DNA of 64,000 nucleotides from positions 79,934 to 143,933 of the forward strand of contig JAEXRW010000009.1 of NCBI GenBank assembly GCA_023454175.1, given 5' to 3'. The stretch is from Bacillota bacterium. GTDB taxonomy: Bacteria > Bacillota > Clostridia > Christensenellales > JAEXRW01. The translations under genes and the position numbers were made by a program. How positions within the stretch are numbered: position 1 is the first letter of the stretch; each line of letters begins with the position of its first letter. The notes beneath the pieces were generated by a model that worked only from the letters and a program-made list of their open reading frames with translations, had not been told where the DNA came from and searched no databases. Shown piece after piece: positions 7,727 through 16,453 of this stretch.

Positions 7727-9178
7727 TCATTGCTGTCCTTCCCCGTTTGGCTTGTCCTCCCCTGCCGAGGATGCGTCCTCTTTCGCTTCCCCGTCTCCGT
7801 CGTCCTCCGTGATCAGCTCTTTGGCCGCCTCCACATTCACCGCGGCCTGCAGCCGGATGGCAGGCCCGGCCCGCTCCAGCCGCTTTTTGCGGTAGACGAA
7901 GAAAAGGGTGGTGTAGATCCCCACCAGCAGGATGAGGCAGATGATGGCGCACCAAAACCAGGCAAACCACGGCGCGTCGGGGTCCTGTACATACGGCAGG
8001 CCGGTCCCGGGGTCTGTGCCGGGCACATGGGCGTCGGCGAGCGTCCCGCAGATGAGGTTTCCGATGGGCGCGGTGCCGCCCACGATCCAGGAATACATGC
8101 TCACAACCCGCCCGCGGTATTCATCCGTGGAGTGCGTCTGCAGGATGGAATTCGTCAACGTCGTAAACGAAGCAAAAGTGAGGCCCGTGAGCATCAGCGT
8201 GATGGCGGTGATCAGGTAATTGCCCTGGAAGCCGATGAAAAGCGTGGCCAGCGCCGCAAACACGCAGATGATCTCAAAGAGTCCGCGGCGGTTCGCCACG
8301 CGGTGCGTCACGGCCGTGCCGATGGAGCCCGCGATGGCGCCCACGCCCAGCCAGGTATAGAGGATGCCGCCGCCCGACTCGGTGAGCCGCAGGGAATCCC
8401 GGGCCGTCAGGGGTATCAGGATGTTATAATTCGTCACCATCGTCATCACCACGAAGGCCACGATGGAGGTGCGCAAAAGGATCCTGCTGGCCCCGATATG
8501 TTTGAACCCGTCCAGCATCTCATGCAGCATGTTCGTGCGTTTGGTGTTGGCTACGGTGCGGCCGCCCTTGCTGGTAAAGATGAAATACAGGAAGGGCAAA
8601 AAGGAAACGGCGTTGCTCACGAAGCACCAGCCGCTGCCCAGGCCCGCCATGACAAAGCCGCCCAGCATGGGCCCGATGATGCGTGCGATATTGAATGCGG
8701 TGGAATTGAAGGCGATGGCGTTTTTGATGATATCACGCGGGACCAATTCCCCCACGAAGCTGTGGCGCGCGGGCATGTCAAAGGCCATAAAAGTGCCGTT
8801 CAGCACGGCGGCCACCAGCAGAATGGGATAGGACTGGATCCCCGTCAGAAAAACCACGCCCATCAGCAGGGCCAGGAGCGTGAGGCAGGTCTGGGTGATG
8901 AGGAGCATGTTCCTTTTTTTCACCCGGTCCGCCACGGCGCCGGCGAAAAACGTGAGGAAGAAGATGGGCGTATACTGCGCGAAGCCCAGCACCCCCTGCC
9001 AGAAAGGGGAAGGCGAGAGTTCCATGCCCACCCACGAGAGGGTGAAGGACTGCATCCAGGCCCCGAGCGCGGAGATGAGCTGTCCTGCCCAGTAGCGCCG
9101 GAAACCCGGGTCCACCAGGGAAGGCGCCGCCCGCTGCGCCACGCGCGAAAACCAGCCCGCCTGCATGCTGCCGTCCAC
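7727..9178 (-). CDS. MFS transporter (drug/siderophore exporter type)
   Basis: Twelve-helix major facilitator of about 483 residues, of the MFS_3 type related to enterobactin and macrolide exporters. FRRYWAGQLISALGAWMQ is the first-helix signature and FAGAVADRVKKRN the loop 2-3 motif (G-x3-D-R-x-(K/R)). The substrate cannot be read from sequence. A charged cytosolic tail with repeated Glu/Asp follows the last helix. GTG at 9178 is taken as the start because GGAGG lies seven bases upstream; a longer reading from 9250 has no ribosome site. An extended -10 promoter lies at 9231. Confidence 0.9.
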   Translation of the reverse strand: MDGSMQAGWFSRVAQRAAPSLVDPGFRRYWAGQLISALGAWMQSFTLSWVGMELSPSPFWQGVLGFAQYTPIFFLTFFAGAVADRVKKRNMLLITQTCLTLLALLMGVVFLTGIQSYPILLVAAVLNGTFMAFDMPARHSFVGELVPRDIIKNAIAFNSTAFNIARIIGPMLGGFVMAGLGSGWCFVSNAVSFLPFLYFIFTSKGGRTVANTKRTNMLHEMLDGFKHIGASRILLRTSIVAFVVMTMVTNYNILIPLTARDSLRLTESGGGILYTWLGVGAIAGSIGTAVTHRVANRRGLFEIICVFAALATLFIGFQGNYLITAITLMLTGLTFASFTTLTNSILQTHSTDEYRGRVVSMYSWIVGGTAPIGNLICGTLADAHVPGTDPGTGLPYVQDPDAPWFAWFWCAIICLILLVGIYTTLFFVYRKKRLERAGPAIRLQAAVNVEAAKELITEDDGDGEAKEDASSAGEDKPNGEGQQ

Positions 9179-9230
9179 CTTTGCGCCTCCGTCTATTAAA
9201 ATAGAAATTACAGTTCCATAACAAAAACGT

Positions 9231-9239
9231 ATTATAGCA
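9231..9239 (-). promoter_or_regulatory. extended -10 promoter of the MFS gene
   Basis: TGC-TATAAT on the minus strand, about 50 bp before the GTG start. The -35 region is poor, as is usual for extended -10 promoters. Confidence 0.55.
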
Positions 9240-9409
9240 CTTTTGGGCAATGCGTTAAAGCACTGGTAAAATATTATGCTTTGCCTGAAGCGGATGTTTT
9301 AAACAATTTCAAAAGGGCCATTTATTATTGAAATCCTGCAATAAAACGGGAACAAATCGCACAAGGCAGCGTCCAACTGACAGGAACCAAAAGGAAAGGA
9401 AGATCTGGA

Positions 9410-9934
9410 ATGCTGAAAAAAGCGCTCATAATGTTTACGATCTTGGTCGTCGCCCTCGCCTTTGCCGCATGCACGCCCCAGCCCGTCACCACGCTGCCTG
9501 CAGTTGAAACGCCGGGCACACAGGTCATGGAGCCTGCAGGGCAGGGTCCTTCCGGGATGGACGGAGCGGTATCCACGGGTGTGACGATGCCCGACCCCGC
9601 CATCGACCTGCCTGCGCCGGATACCGTCACGAGCGGTCCGGGTGTAGGTTCATCAGTGGATGCGCCGTCCTCAACCGGTGCATCTGACGATCCTGCCGCC
9701 AGCCTCATGGAGGTATCAGGCGTGGTGAAGGAGCAAAAGCCGGGGCTGGTCCTCATCTCCCTGAACGATAATGGCGGTGACTTCATGCTGCGAATCAGTG
9801 AAAATACGAAGTGGGCACAGGGCGTGAGCAAGACCATCAAACCCGGGAGCTGCATAACCGCCAAAGTGAAGCTTGAACCCACGTTGGCGCCGCCCTCGCA
9901 GGGCGAAGTATTCCTCGTGGTAAAAAACGGGTAG
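9410..9934 (+). CDS. lipoprotein, function unknown
   Basis: A 174-residue exported lipoprotein. The signal peptide has a basic start, a hydrophobic core and a lipobox AFAAC with C21. Residues 22-100 are a Pro/Thr/Ser/Gly-rich, probably disordered spacer. The last 70 residues (VSGVVKEQKPGLVLISL to VFLVVKNG) form a compact beta-rich domain that looks like an OB-type barrel, as in small extracytoplasmic domains of unknown role. AAAGGAAG precedes ATG. Its own terminator follows at 9964. Confidence 0.75.
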   Translation: MLKKALIMFTILVVALAFAACTPQPVTTLPAVETPGTQVMEPAGQGPSGMDGAVSTGVTMPDPAIDLPAPDTVTSGPGVGSSVDAPSSTGASDDPAASLMEVSGVVKEQKPGLVLISLNDNGGDFMLRISENTKWAQGVSKTIKPGSCITAKVKLEPTLAPPSQGEVFLVVKNG

Positions 9935-9963
9935 AATGATGAAGGGATGATACGGAAGAAAGC

Positions 9964-9987
9964 AGGAGCCTGGGCGGCTCCTTTTCT
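9964..9987 (+). terminator. intrinsic terminator
   Basis: AGGAGCC / GGCTCCT stem (7 bp) with a 5-nt loop, followed by TTTTCTGTT. Confidence 0.75.
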
Positions 9988-10131
9988 GTTGTTTCGATAT
10001 GTTTCTATTATACATATGTTGAAATATATGTAAGTACATAATACAATAATGATTATCGGATACATCCCCTGCACCCAATACACGCTCCTTATGACTGCTT
10101 TGCGCTGTTGATCAAAAGAGGTGCGACTGTT

Positions 10132-10809
10132 ATGAAAACGGTTGACAAGCGAAGAAAGAATGAAATCCGGGGGACCGATCACGCGGAGTACGGAAAAACG
10201 ATCGTCCGCGAGATCCTGCAGCAGGACGGGCTGGACAGGGACATTCCGGCGTTTGAGACCGCCATGCGGAAGGTGAACGGGAAGTACTACCTTTTCATCA
10301 TCGACAGGCTGAAGAAAGGGTATGCCTACTCGTGCACCCCCGATGATGTGTGCAGGAACCTCGCCGCGGTGCCGCCGGGGGACCTGATGGGGTTGAACCT
10401 CGTCATCTTTTACCAGCCCAAAACGAAGGAGGATATCCGGGACGGGAGCTGGGGGCGCGTGGTGTACGACTACCAGCACGGCAGCAGCGTGAAACCCGCC
10501 GTCATCCTGGAGGCGGTGGACATTTCCCGGGAACAGCGCATCCCGAAAACGGCGGACCCCTCCGACCGTGAGGAGATACGGCAGCTGACGGAGGAAGGGC
10601 ATACGTTCACCGATATGGGGGCCTATTACCTCATGAAAAGCACCATGGAGGCGGTGCGGCGTACGCAGCTGGACCGGACGCTCTTCCACGAGATCGGCCA
10701 TTATTACGACTCCATCCGCGGGATCGCGCGGAACCACCGGGACAAGGAAGCCTTTGCGAACGGGTACGCAAAGCGGATGCAGGAGAAGCTGAAGGAAATG
10801 TGTGATTAA
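10132..10809 (+). CDS. hypothetical protein with HEIGH zinc-metallopeptidase motif
   Basis: A 225-residue soluble protein with no signal peptide. Near its end LFHEIGHYYDSIRG (HEIGH at 186-190) gives the classical HExxH zinc site, and E206 in DKEAFANGYA is placed where a third ligand could lie. The N-terminal 150 residues match nothing I know. Such layout (unknown N-domain, C-terminal HExxH) is seen in phage and mobile-element peptidases and in anti-restriction-like proteins, but no such genes lie near. ATG at 10132 has AAAGAGGTG upstream. A bulged hairpin terminator follows at 10829. Confidence 0.65.
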   Translation: MKTVDKRRKNEIRGTDHAEYGKTIVREILQQDGLDRDIPAFETAMRKVNGKYYLFIIDRLKKGYAYSCTPDDVCRNLAAVPPGDLMGLNLVIFYQPKTKEDIRDGSWGRVVYDYQHGSSVKPAVILEAVDISREQRIPKTADPSDREEIRQLTEEGHTFTDMGAYYLMKSTMEAVRRTQLDRTLFHEIGHYYDSIRGIARNHRDKEAFANGYAKRMQEKLKEMCD

Positions 10810-10828
10810 TACTGCTGGTACAATAGCT

Positions 10829-10864
10829 GACTGGCTGCCCGTTTCTTTGGGCCAGTCTTTGTTT
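10829..10864 (+). terminator. intrinsic terminator
   Basis: GACTGGCTGCCC pairs with GGGCCAGTC (2-nt bulge, 8-nt loop) and is followed by TTTGTTT, about 20 bases after the metallopeptidase-like gene. Confidence 0.6.
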
Positions 10865-10944
10865 ACTAATGCTTAACATGCTTGATATCGGCCCACATTA
10901 ATGTTAAATTATATATTATTCTTAAATATTTTTATTTTTTCAGG

Positions 10945-11751
10945 ATGAATATGAAGATGAGCAGGTTTGTAAAAAGGGACAACGTGCCACTAGTTATTAT
11001 TACGGTGCTCCTGATGATGCAGCTTTCTGGCTGTGTCGTAAATGTTTACAATGGAAAATCATATCCTTCACCTAAAGAATCTGCTCAGGCCAGTGCAGCC
11101 CGGAGTTCTGTGCAGTATGAGCAAACGCCTGCTCCCATTGATAGCTCTGCATTGGCAAGCGCAACTCAAAGTGAGGATGCACAAACCACACCTGCAACGC
11201 AATCGCAGGCGGCAGTTCCGAATTCATCAGATAGCAACCCTTCCTGCACTCCATGGCAGCTGGCTTATGTGGCCTTGCTAAAGAAAACGGTTCATGATGA
11301 AGACCCGTCGTTGATCAATAGTTACAGCTTATATGATGTGGACAAGGACACGGTCCCGGAGATTTTTATCAAGATCGGCGAATTCGAAGCAGATTATCAG
11401 ACAAAGGTTTACACCTTTAAGAACGGGGCAGCGGTTTATATCGGGGATTTTGAATCCGGCGAATCTTACCTGTGTACTTGGCCCAATAAAAATGCCGTTT
11501 TGTTTGATTATGGGCATATGGGTTACGCTTATATGAGTAAGATAAGTATCGTCGATGGAAAGCTCGTCATCAAAGAAATATTCAGTGAGGATATAAAAGA
11601 GGACGAGGATTACACGGCGGCGGATAAAATAGTGCCGGGTGCTGTCTCTATCCAAGAGTATCAGGCCGTTTCGAATTCTCCCCCGTATACACCCATGACG
11701 CTTCCCATATTGAACTATTATTCAGCGGCATCATCCGCAAAACCCAACTGA
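10945..11751 (+). CDS. lipoprotein with clostridial D-x-D-x-D-type repeat
   Basis: A secreted lipoprotein of about 268 residues with lipobox LSGC. A Ser/Thr/Ala/Gln-rich linker covers about residues 35-100. The folded part opens with WQLAYVALLKK and contains YSLYDVDKDTVPEIFIK, the 'Y-x-L-x-D-(I/V)-D-x-D-x-x-P-E' signature shared by many clostridial cell-surface lipoproteins with calcium-type loops. Function is unknown. Alternative ATG codons lie at 10951 and 10957; AGGA before 10951 could serve as its ribosome site. Its 3' end overlaps the convergent gene by 21 bp. Confidence 0.7.
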   Translation: MNMKMSRFVKRDNVPLVIITVLLMMQLSGCVVNVYNGKSYPSPKESAQASAARSSVQYEQTPAPIDSSALASATQSEDAQTTPATQSQAAVPNSSDSNPSCTPWQLAYVALLKKTVHDEDPSLINSYSLYDVDKDTVPEIFIKIGEFEADYQTKVYTFKNGAAVYIGDFESGESYLCTWPNKNAVLFDYGHMGYAYMSKISIVDGKLVIKEIFSEDIKEDEDYTAADKIVPGAVSIQEYQAVSNSPPYTPMTLPILNYYSAASSAKPN

Positions 11752-12708
11752 GGGCGGCGCTATCCTTTTCAATATGCGCAATACCAGAAAGCTGAGCCAG
11801 CGGGAGGGCTGGCTTTTTTGTGCGAACTCCCACCCCTTCCACGCCTGCCATACGGACTCGGGGGTATAGCGGCCTTCGCTGTCCGCCTTGCCGGTGATGA
11901 CACTGACCATATCCAGAAGCCTTTCGTCTCTAAGAATGTGGGGAAATCGGGAGAGGACGTCCGCCGCGTGGAGGATATCGTACCAGACCAGCGGCGCCTT
12001 GAGCTTGCGGAAGTCGGTTCCCATGTAAAAGATATAGGGATGTTCCTCCCTGCTGCGTTCCCACAGGCCGAGCAGGCATTCCGTACCGGAGGCCGCCTCC
12101 CGGCTCCCCTCCAGCCCTGCGGCGGCCAGGAGCTTCAGCATGGCCAGGGTGGCGAAGGGGCACGGATCGCCTTTTTTGCCGGGTCCGCGGAAACGGATCA
12201 CATCCTGTGTGGCGCAGGGAAAGCCGTTATCCCTTGCAAGGGAAACCAGATGTTCGATCCCCTTCCCCAGTTCACCTGGATCCACTCCAAGCCGGATCAG
12301 CGCGGACATGACCACGGGCGCGTCGCACAGGCACCACGCCCAAAAAGGCCCACCCGTACCGCCAAAGTGGACGGGGATCTCCGCGATCACCTGAACCACG
12401 CCTTCCGGGGATATATGATTCATGATCATCCGGAGAACCTGCCCGATCTGCGGTACGCTTGCATCTAGGCCGATATCGGCGAGGAATCCGAGCTTGTGCA
12501 TGAGCAGGCCGGCGCTTTTATGGCTGACCACCTTCTGCCCTTCCCAAAGGGAAAGCTCGTCCAATACAGATATGACCTGCGGGTGGGAGAGCGCCGCCTT
12601 GCGCGCCGCTGCTGCTGCCGGGCTGTCCGTGCTTTCCCCCAGCAATTGAACGCGTGTGGCGTATTCGATATACGGTTCTCCCTGCAGGAGCCAATCGATG
12701 GTATGCAT
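11731..12708 (-). CDS. hypothetical protein, possibly alpha/alpha-toroid (prenyltransferase-like) fold
   Basis: A 325-residue cytosolic protein that I cannot name. It is predicted almost wholly helical, with repeated helix pairs separated by Gly-Gly/Pro turns (HFGGTGGPFWAWCLCDAPV, DNGFPCATQDVIRFRGPG, GDPCPFATLAMLKLLAAAG). That spacing recalls the alpha/alpha toroid of squalene cyclase-like and prenyltransferase repeat proteins, but the catalytic DXDD motif is absent. ATG at 12708 has GAGG five bases upstream. It lies 10 bp behind the stop of the repaired reading of the DUF4829 gene, so the two are probably one transcript. Confidence 0.65.
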   Translation of the reverse strand: MHTIDWLLQGEPYIEYATRVQLLGESTDSPAAAAARKAALSHPQVISVLDELSLWEGQKVVSHKSAGLLMHKLGFLADIGLDASVPQIGQVLRMIMNHISPEGVVQVIAEIPVHFGGTGGPFWAWCLCDAPVVMSALIRLGVDPGELGKGIEHLVSLARDNGFPCATQDVIRFRGPGKKGDPCPFATLAMLKLLAAAGLEGSREAASGTECLLGLWERSREEHPYIFYMGTDFRKLKAPLVWYDILHAADVLSRFPHILRDERLLDMVSVITGKADSEGRYTPESVWQAWKGWEFAQKSQPSRWLSFLVLRILKRIAPPSVGFCG

Positions 12709-12718
12709 GGGCATCCTC

Positions 12719-13152
12719 TTAATTTAAAAAGCTATAAGTCAATATCACCCAGTCTGAGTTTTCGTTTTCCTTTACCAGAGTAAATCCCCCATTGTGCGTC
12801 CCATTCTCACAAAAATCCCCGCCGTCGCTGTCCTGATACCGGATCTCAAATGCACAGATACATCGGCCGATTCATAAAAGTGTTTTCCAGGAAGTTCAAA
12901 ATAGTCATTATAAACCCGTTCTTTTTCATCTTCGGTGCATCTGGTCAGCCTGACATATTCCAGTTTGCTCAGATCATAATCCGGCTCCGGTTCATATTTC
13001 AGCTCGCTCATGCCATTTATGTTCTTTGAACTCAATTCCTGAAAGTATTTGCTCACGATCTCCATAGGAGACATCCCTTTCGTGGCGGAAACAGCGCACC
13101 CCGACAACAGGATCAAGACCAGAAGAATGATTATGGCTTTGAAATGCTTCAT
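12719..13152 (-). pseudogene. DUF4829-like lipoprotein gene broken by a frameshift
   Basis: The reading from ATG 13152 gives a lipoprotein (lipobox LSGC, C19) with MSPMEIVSKYFQ, SKNINGMSEL and RLTRCTEDEK, typical of DUF4829 proteins. Near 12847-12853 the family sequence leaves the frame and an unrelated tail runs to 12772. One frame over, the expected end continues: FEIRYQDSDGGDFCENG, GGFTLVKENENSDWVILTY, stopping at 12719. One lost base restores an uninterrupted protein of about 144 residues that ends 10 bp before the next start. It is either a true frameshift mutation or a sequencing error. Confidence 0.8.
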
Positions 13153-13182
13153 TCGTAAAAACCTGCCTTTCAAATAAGACCG

Positions 13183-13770
13183 CTATTTCTTCATCTGTGT
13201 TTCCAGCAGGCTCTCCACCATTCGTCCGGCCAGCTCCACCTTGTCCCCCTCCGCCTCCACCGTCTTCGCGGAAAGCGAGAAAGCGATCCCCTGCAGCAGG
13301 CTCCACAGGGCGAGGGCCCACGTGGCCCGATCCTTCCTGCGGGGCTGCTCCTGCTTCAGGTATTCTGTTGCGGCCGTGTAGAAATTCCGGAATGGGCTGG
13401 CGGCGCCATAATGGAGCGTACCCTCCCGGAAGCGGACGGCATGGCTAGATCCCGCCTGTGCGCGCAGGTAATCCGGGTGGTACAGGCAAAAGGAAACATA
13501 GCGCTTTGCGATCTCGAGCAGGTGGGCCCTGGGGTCGGGGGAGTCCTGGGGCGAAGGGGGCGGGATGGCGATATGCATGCGGGCGGAGGCGTCATAGATG
13601 GCGGCGAGCAGTTCTTCCTTGCTTTTGAAGTGCTTGTAGGGGGCGGTGTGGCTCACGCCGCAGAGCGCAGCCACCTTGCGCAGGGACACGCCTTCCGCGC
13701 CCTGTTCATGGAGCAGGACGAGGCCCTTTTCCACGAGCGTATTGCGAAGGGAGCCGTGGTGGTACGGCAT
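13183..13770 (-). CDS. TetR/AcrR regulator with WHG (TetR_C_33) domain
   Basis: A 195-residue repressor. MPYHHGSLRNTLVEKG opens it, as in the TetR subfamily with a WHG C-terminal domain; the helix-turn-helix is VSLRKVAALCGVSHTAPYKHF at about 30-52. The C-terminal half has the FCLYHPDYLRAQAG and LWSLLQGIAFSL stretches of that family. The ATG at 13770 has GGAGG eight bases upstream. Paired GTTAAC sites precede it and may be its operator. No efflux pump adjoins; the lipoprotein and toroid-like genes follow 30 bp downstream and may be its targets. Confidence 0.88.
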   Translation of the reverse strand: MPYHHGSLRNTLVEKGLVLLHEQGAEGVSLRKVAALCGVSHTAPYKHFKSKEELLAAIYDASARMHIAIPPPSPQDSPDPRAHLLEIAKRYVSFCLYHPDYLRAQAGSSHAVRFREGTLHYGAASPFRNFYTAATEYLKQEQPRRKDRATWALALWSLLQGIAFSLSAKTVEAEGDKVELAGRMVESLLETQMKK

Positions 13771-13795
13771 GGGCAGCGCCTCCATCCTATACCGA

Positions 13796-13828
13796 TGTTA
13801 ACACCAGTATACCACGGAAAGGTTAACA
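13796..13828. promoter_or_regulatory. candidate operator: paired TGTTAAC / GTTAACA
   Basis: TGTTAAC (13796-13802) and its inverse GTTAACA (13822-13828) are 19 bp apart, 26-58 bp before the TetR start. Each core GTTAAC is itself palindromic. Placement fits autoregulation. Confidence 0.5.
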
Positions 13829-13920
13829 GCGTAAACATGGGGAGGGCTTCAAAAGGGGCATGTATACGGTGTAAATCTTTCGGCAGGAAGGCTCAGAAAG
13901 CGCCTGCGTTCCCTTCCGGC

Positions 13921-14526
13921 TCAGGGCCGGGTCTTCACCAGGCGGGCGGATTCGGCGAGGATATTGGCGTATTCCGCCGTGCCCGCCACTTTGGAGGTAG
14001 GCTTGGGCGGGGCGGGCTTGCCTGGCGGGTCCATGAGGGGCATCTCAAACCATTTCACATTGTGCCAGCGGCCCAGTTTGTAGCCGGCATTGTGGAAAAG
14101 GCCCATGGGCACAAACCCGAAGTTCTCGTGCAGGGATTCGCTGGCCTGGTTGGGCACCGTGACGCACGCGTAGGCGGTGACGTACCCGAGCAGTTTCAGT
14201 AATCTCGTGAGGCAGGTATACAGCGCGCGGGCAATGCCCATGCGGTGGAAGCTGGGGTCCAGGTACACCGAGTACTCGCAGGACCACCGGTAAGCGGCGC
14301 GCTCGCGGTATTTGGAGGCATAGGCATACCCGGCGATGATCCCGCCCACCTCGCACACCAGCCAGGGAAAGTCTTTCGAGATGCGTTCGATCCTGCCGGT
14401 GAAATCCGCCAGCGTCGGGACGTCGTATTCAAAGGAGATGGGCGTGCCCACCACATAGGATGCATAGATCTCGAGCAGGCGCTGCGCGTCTGTGGGCGTT
14501 GCGGGGCGGATGATGCATTCAGGCAT
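13921..14526 (-). CDS. GNAT acetyltransferase, phosphinothricin acetyltransferase-like
   Basis: A 201-residue GNAT enzyme close to the Pat/Bar group, which acetylates amino groups of amino acid-like compounds (phosphinothricin, methionine sulfone). IRPATPTDAQRLLEIY opens the fold; FEYDVPTLADFTGRI and YRWSCEYSVYLDPSFHRMGIARALY (acetyl-CoA loop) are typical, and NFGFVPMGLFHNAGYKLGRW is the family end motif. A 40-residue tail rich in Pro/Lys is extra. ATG at 14526 has GGAGG seven bases upstream. The terminator at 14565 separates it from the regulator upstream. Confidence 0.88.
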   Translation of the reverse strand: MPECIIRPATPTDAQRLLEIYASYVVGTPISFEYDVPTLADFTGRIERISKDFPWLVCEVGGIIAGYAYASKYRERAAYRWSCEYSVYLDPSFHRMGIARALYTCLTRLLKLLGYVTAYACVTVPNQASESLHENFGFVPMGLFHNAGYKLGRWHNVKWFEMPLMDPPGKPAPPKPTSKVAGTAEYANILAESARLVKTRP

Positions 14527-14564
14527 TGCCGGACCTCCATCATAAAACGATTTGAAAAACGTCA

Positions 14565-14586
14565 AAGCCGTCCTTCCGGACGGCTT
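14565..14586 (-). terminator. intrinsic terminator
   Basis: A perfect 9-bp stem AAGCCGTCC / GGACGGCTT with a 4-nt loop, between the DUF5680 regulator and the acetyltransferase, both on the minus strand. The T-tract after it is short (TTTGACG). Confidence 0.65.
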
Positions 14587-14635
14587 ATATTTTAGCAAAA
14601 ATTTTCCCATTGCAAAATAGCCTTTAGCAGAATTT

Positions 14636-15310
14636 TTACTTCACGCATCCGCCGTGGAACATGCACTCGTAGACCTTTTTGTCGTCGCGGAAGATCTCCT
14701 CGTACCCGTGGAACCATTCGAAAGAGCCTTCCGCGATGCAGTGGTATTTGTATTCCCCGTTCTGGTGCACCATCGGGCCGCGGTAGGGCATATCCTGTTC
14801 GACCAAAAGAAGGACTTCCTTCAGGTATTCCCCCGAGAATCCTTCGGCCACGATGCGGCCGCAGTAGTTCATGGACCATATGGGCGCCCCGCCTTGAAAG
14901 AGCGCCTCCTCCCCAGCAAATTTTTCCCCGCCCAGATAGGTATCGATATAGAGCAGGTCCCCCTCCGCAAAATGCAGGTCGTGCGAGGCCGGGCGTGAGG
15001 AGGGGTCTTCCGGGCCGTGCGCGGCATAGCACGCCTTTTTCGCACGCAGGAGGAATGTTACCACGTCGTTATCGATTCCCGGCGCGGGACGTTTCGGGTC
15101 CGGGGCGCAGTCGCCTTCCTCCTTCACGAGGCGGTCGATGCTCACACGGAAATAGTCGCTCAATGCGATCAGGTTTTCGATATCGGGCGTGGATTGGCCC
15201 GATTCCCACTTGGCCACGGCCTGGCGGGAGATGCCGATGCTTTCGGCGAGCATCTCCTGCGAGAGGCCCTTTTCCCTGCGCAGCGTCTGAAGCTTTTCAC
15301 AAAATCCCAT
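14636..15310 (-). CDS. XRE-family regulator with DUF5680 domain
   Basis: A 224-residue protein. The Cro/C1 helix-turn-helix is at 1-62 (LRREKGLSQEMLAESIGISR, QAVAKWESGQSTPDIENLI). The remainder, from about residue 85, is the DUF5680 domain (FLLRAKKACYAAHG, HDLHFAEGDLLYIDTYLGGEKFAGEE, WSMNYCGRI), thought to be a ligand or effector module. ATG at 15310 is preceded by GAGGTGATAAAT. No obvious regulated neighbour: the genes around are transcribed separately. Confidence 0.9.
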   Translation of the reverse strand: MGFCEKLQTLRREKGLSQEMLAESIGISRQAVAKWESGQSTPDIENLIALSDYFRVSIDRLVKEEGDCAPDPKRPAPGIDNDVVTFLLRAKKACYAAHGPEDPSSRPASHDLHFAEGDLLYIDTYLGGEKFAGEEALFQGGAPIWSMNYCGRIVAEGFSGEYLKEVLLLVEQDMPYRGPMVHQNGEYKYHCIAEGSFEWFHGYEEIFRDDKKVYECMFHGGCVK

Positions 15311-15492
15311 ATTTATCACCTCGGGAACAGCATACCGCCGAATCACGCTGATGACCACCAAGCAGGCCTGACGAAACTGACAACCAACGGTTGCTTTTTA
15401 AAAGTCTAATTGGAATAACCGGATCGTAATGCCGCCAGGAAAACCCCGGCCTCACCGTTTGGATTGGCATTCTCGGTTGCCCGCTCCACATA

Positions 15493-15996
15493 TCATGAGT
15501 ATTCCAGATCATGCACGATGATGGGGAGCCTCACGCCGAATTTCCCATAGATGAAATTTTCAGATTGCAGCCTTCTTGCCACATTGGAAACAGCACATAA
15601 CAGTTCGTAGTATCCATTGGGCCCTTTGCCGGTATAGTACTGGTTTTCATCATAAGCCGCGTCGAAATCCTCATAACCGATATTCTCGATGCCGTTTTCC
15701 TTGTACCAGTCAAACAGGAGCTTTGTACCCTCATCATTCTTCCATGGTTCTATGATGGGATACATGTCCTGCGTCCAAAAGGCGTAGTTCCACCGCTCCT
15801 CGCTTCTCTGGGATGCGTGGTTGCACGCTTCCTCCGTGTTATATCCGATCGAAAAGGTACATACGTTTTGATGGCCCTGATACTTGTACGATTCGTTGGA
15901 GTACACAAAAAACGAGATCGCATAGATATCCGTTTCATTCCAGCCTTCAATGATGGGCTTGACCCTGCCATACAGGTATCCTTCCAGATCGATCAT
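15493..15996 (-). CDS. hypothetical protein, immunity-like (DUF4303-type?)
   Basis: A 167-residue cytosolic protein rich in Tyr, Trp, Asn and acidic residues. IYAISFFVYSNESY, FSIGYNTEEACNHAS and RWNYAFWTQDMYPI recall DUF4303-like proteins, which are common immunity or orphan partners of polymorphic toxins; the link is from memory of the pattern and is weak. ATG at 15996 has AAAGGAGGAG upstream. No toxin gene adjoins it. Confidence 0.6.
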   Translation of the reverse strand: MIDLEGYLYGRVKPIIEGWNETDIYAISFFVYSNESYKYQGHQNVCTFSIGYNTEEACNHASQRSEERWNYAFWTQDMYPIIEPWKNDEGTKLLFDWYKENGIENIGYEDFDAAYDENQYYTGKGPNGYYELLCAVSNVARRLQSENFIYGKFGVRLPIIVHDLEYS

Positions 15997-16084
15997 GCGC
16001 GCTGCTCCTCCTTTCAATCCATCCCCGGATGTAATATAAGGCTGCCTCCCCGAAATTCGATCATAGCCCCAGGCTGCGGTGCCA

Positions 16085-16414
16085 TCAATCCACGATGAAG
16101 AGTTTGCAGCCTTTTTCGGTGGAGGAACGGTGGGGGTCTGTGTCCTCGCCGACCTGGTAGCTCCTGCCGGGCATCATCTGGTATTTCCTGCCGTCTTTCA
16201 GCTCGGTGGTCATCTCCCCTTCCAGGCACAGGATGACGTGGCCGCGTGAGCACCAGTGGTCCGCCAGGTAACCGGGCGTGTACTCCACCATGCGCACGCG
16301 GATATTGCCCATCTCAAAGGTGCGCCAGAGCGCCTCGCCCGTCACGCCGGGGTGGCGCACGGCGGGCACGGTATCCCAGTCCACCGTACAGAAAGGAACG
16401 TCTTGGATGGTCAT
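16085..16414 (-). CDS. DHCW-motif cupin fold protein
   Basis: Small single-domain cupin of 109 residues. YTPGYLADHWCSRGHVILCLEGEM holds the cupin motif 1 region, and MPGRSYQVGEDTDPHRSS motif 2; the ADHWC-SRGH stretch marks this small bacterial family. A metal could be held by the His and Glu residues. Substrate is unknown. AGGAGG is upstream of ATG 16414. It is 40 bp downstream of the MBL gene stop on the same strand, so they could be cotranscribed. Confidence 0.82.
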   Translation of the reverse strand: MTIQDVPFCTVDWDTVPAVRHPGVTGEALWRTFEMGNIRVRMVEYTPGYLADHWCSRGHVILCLEGEMTTELKDGRKYQMMPGRSYQVGEDTDPHRSSTEKGCKLFIVD

Positions 16415-16453
16415 TTCGAAAATACCTCCTGATTGTAGGATATACTTGTTCTA

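Noticed and set aside
7667..9250. Long plus-strand frame opposite the MFS gene
   Set aside because: It is the antisense shadow of a high-GC gene; His/Gly/Arg-rich, no ribosome site, no domain. The same applies to frames at 44901-46262, 48864-50009 and 60785-62074.
9325..10737. 470-codon minus frame over two plus-strand genes
   Set aside because: The lipoprotein and metallopeptidase-like genes on the plus strand have start sites, terminators and motifs; the minus frame has none.
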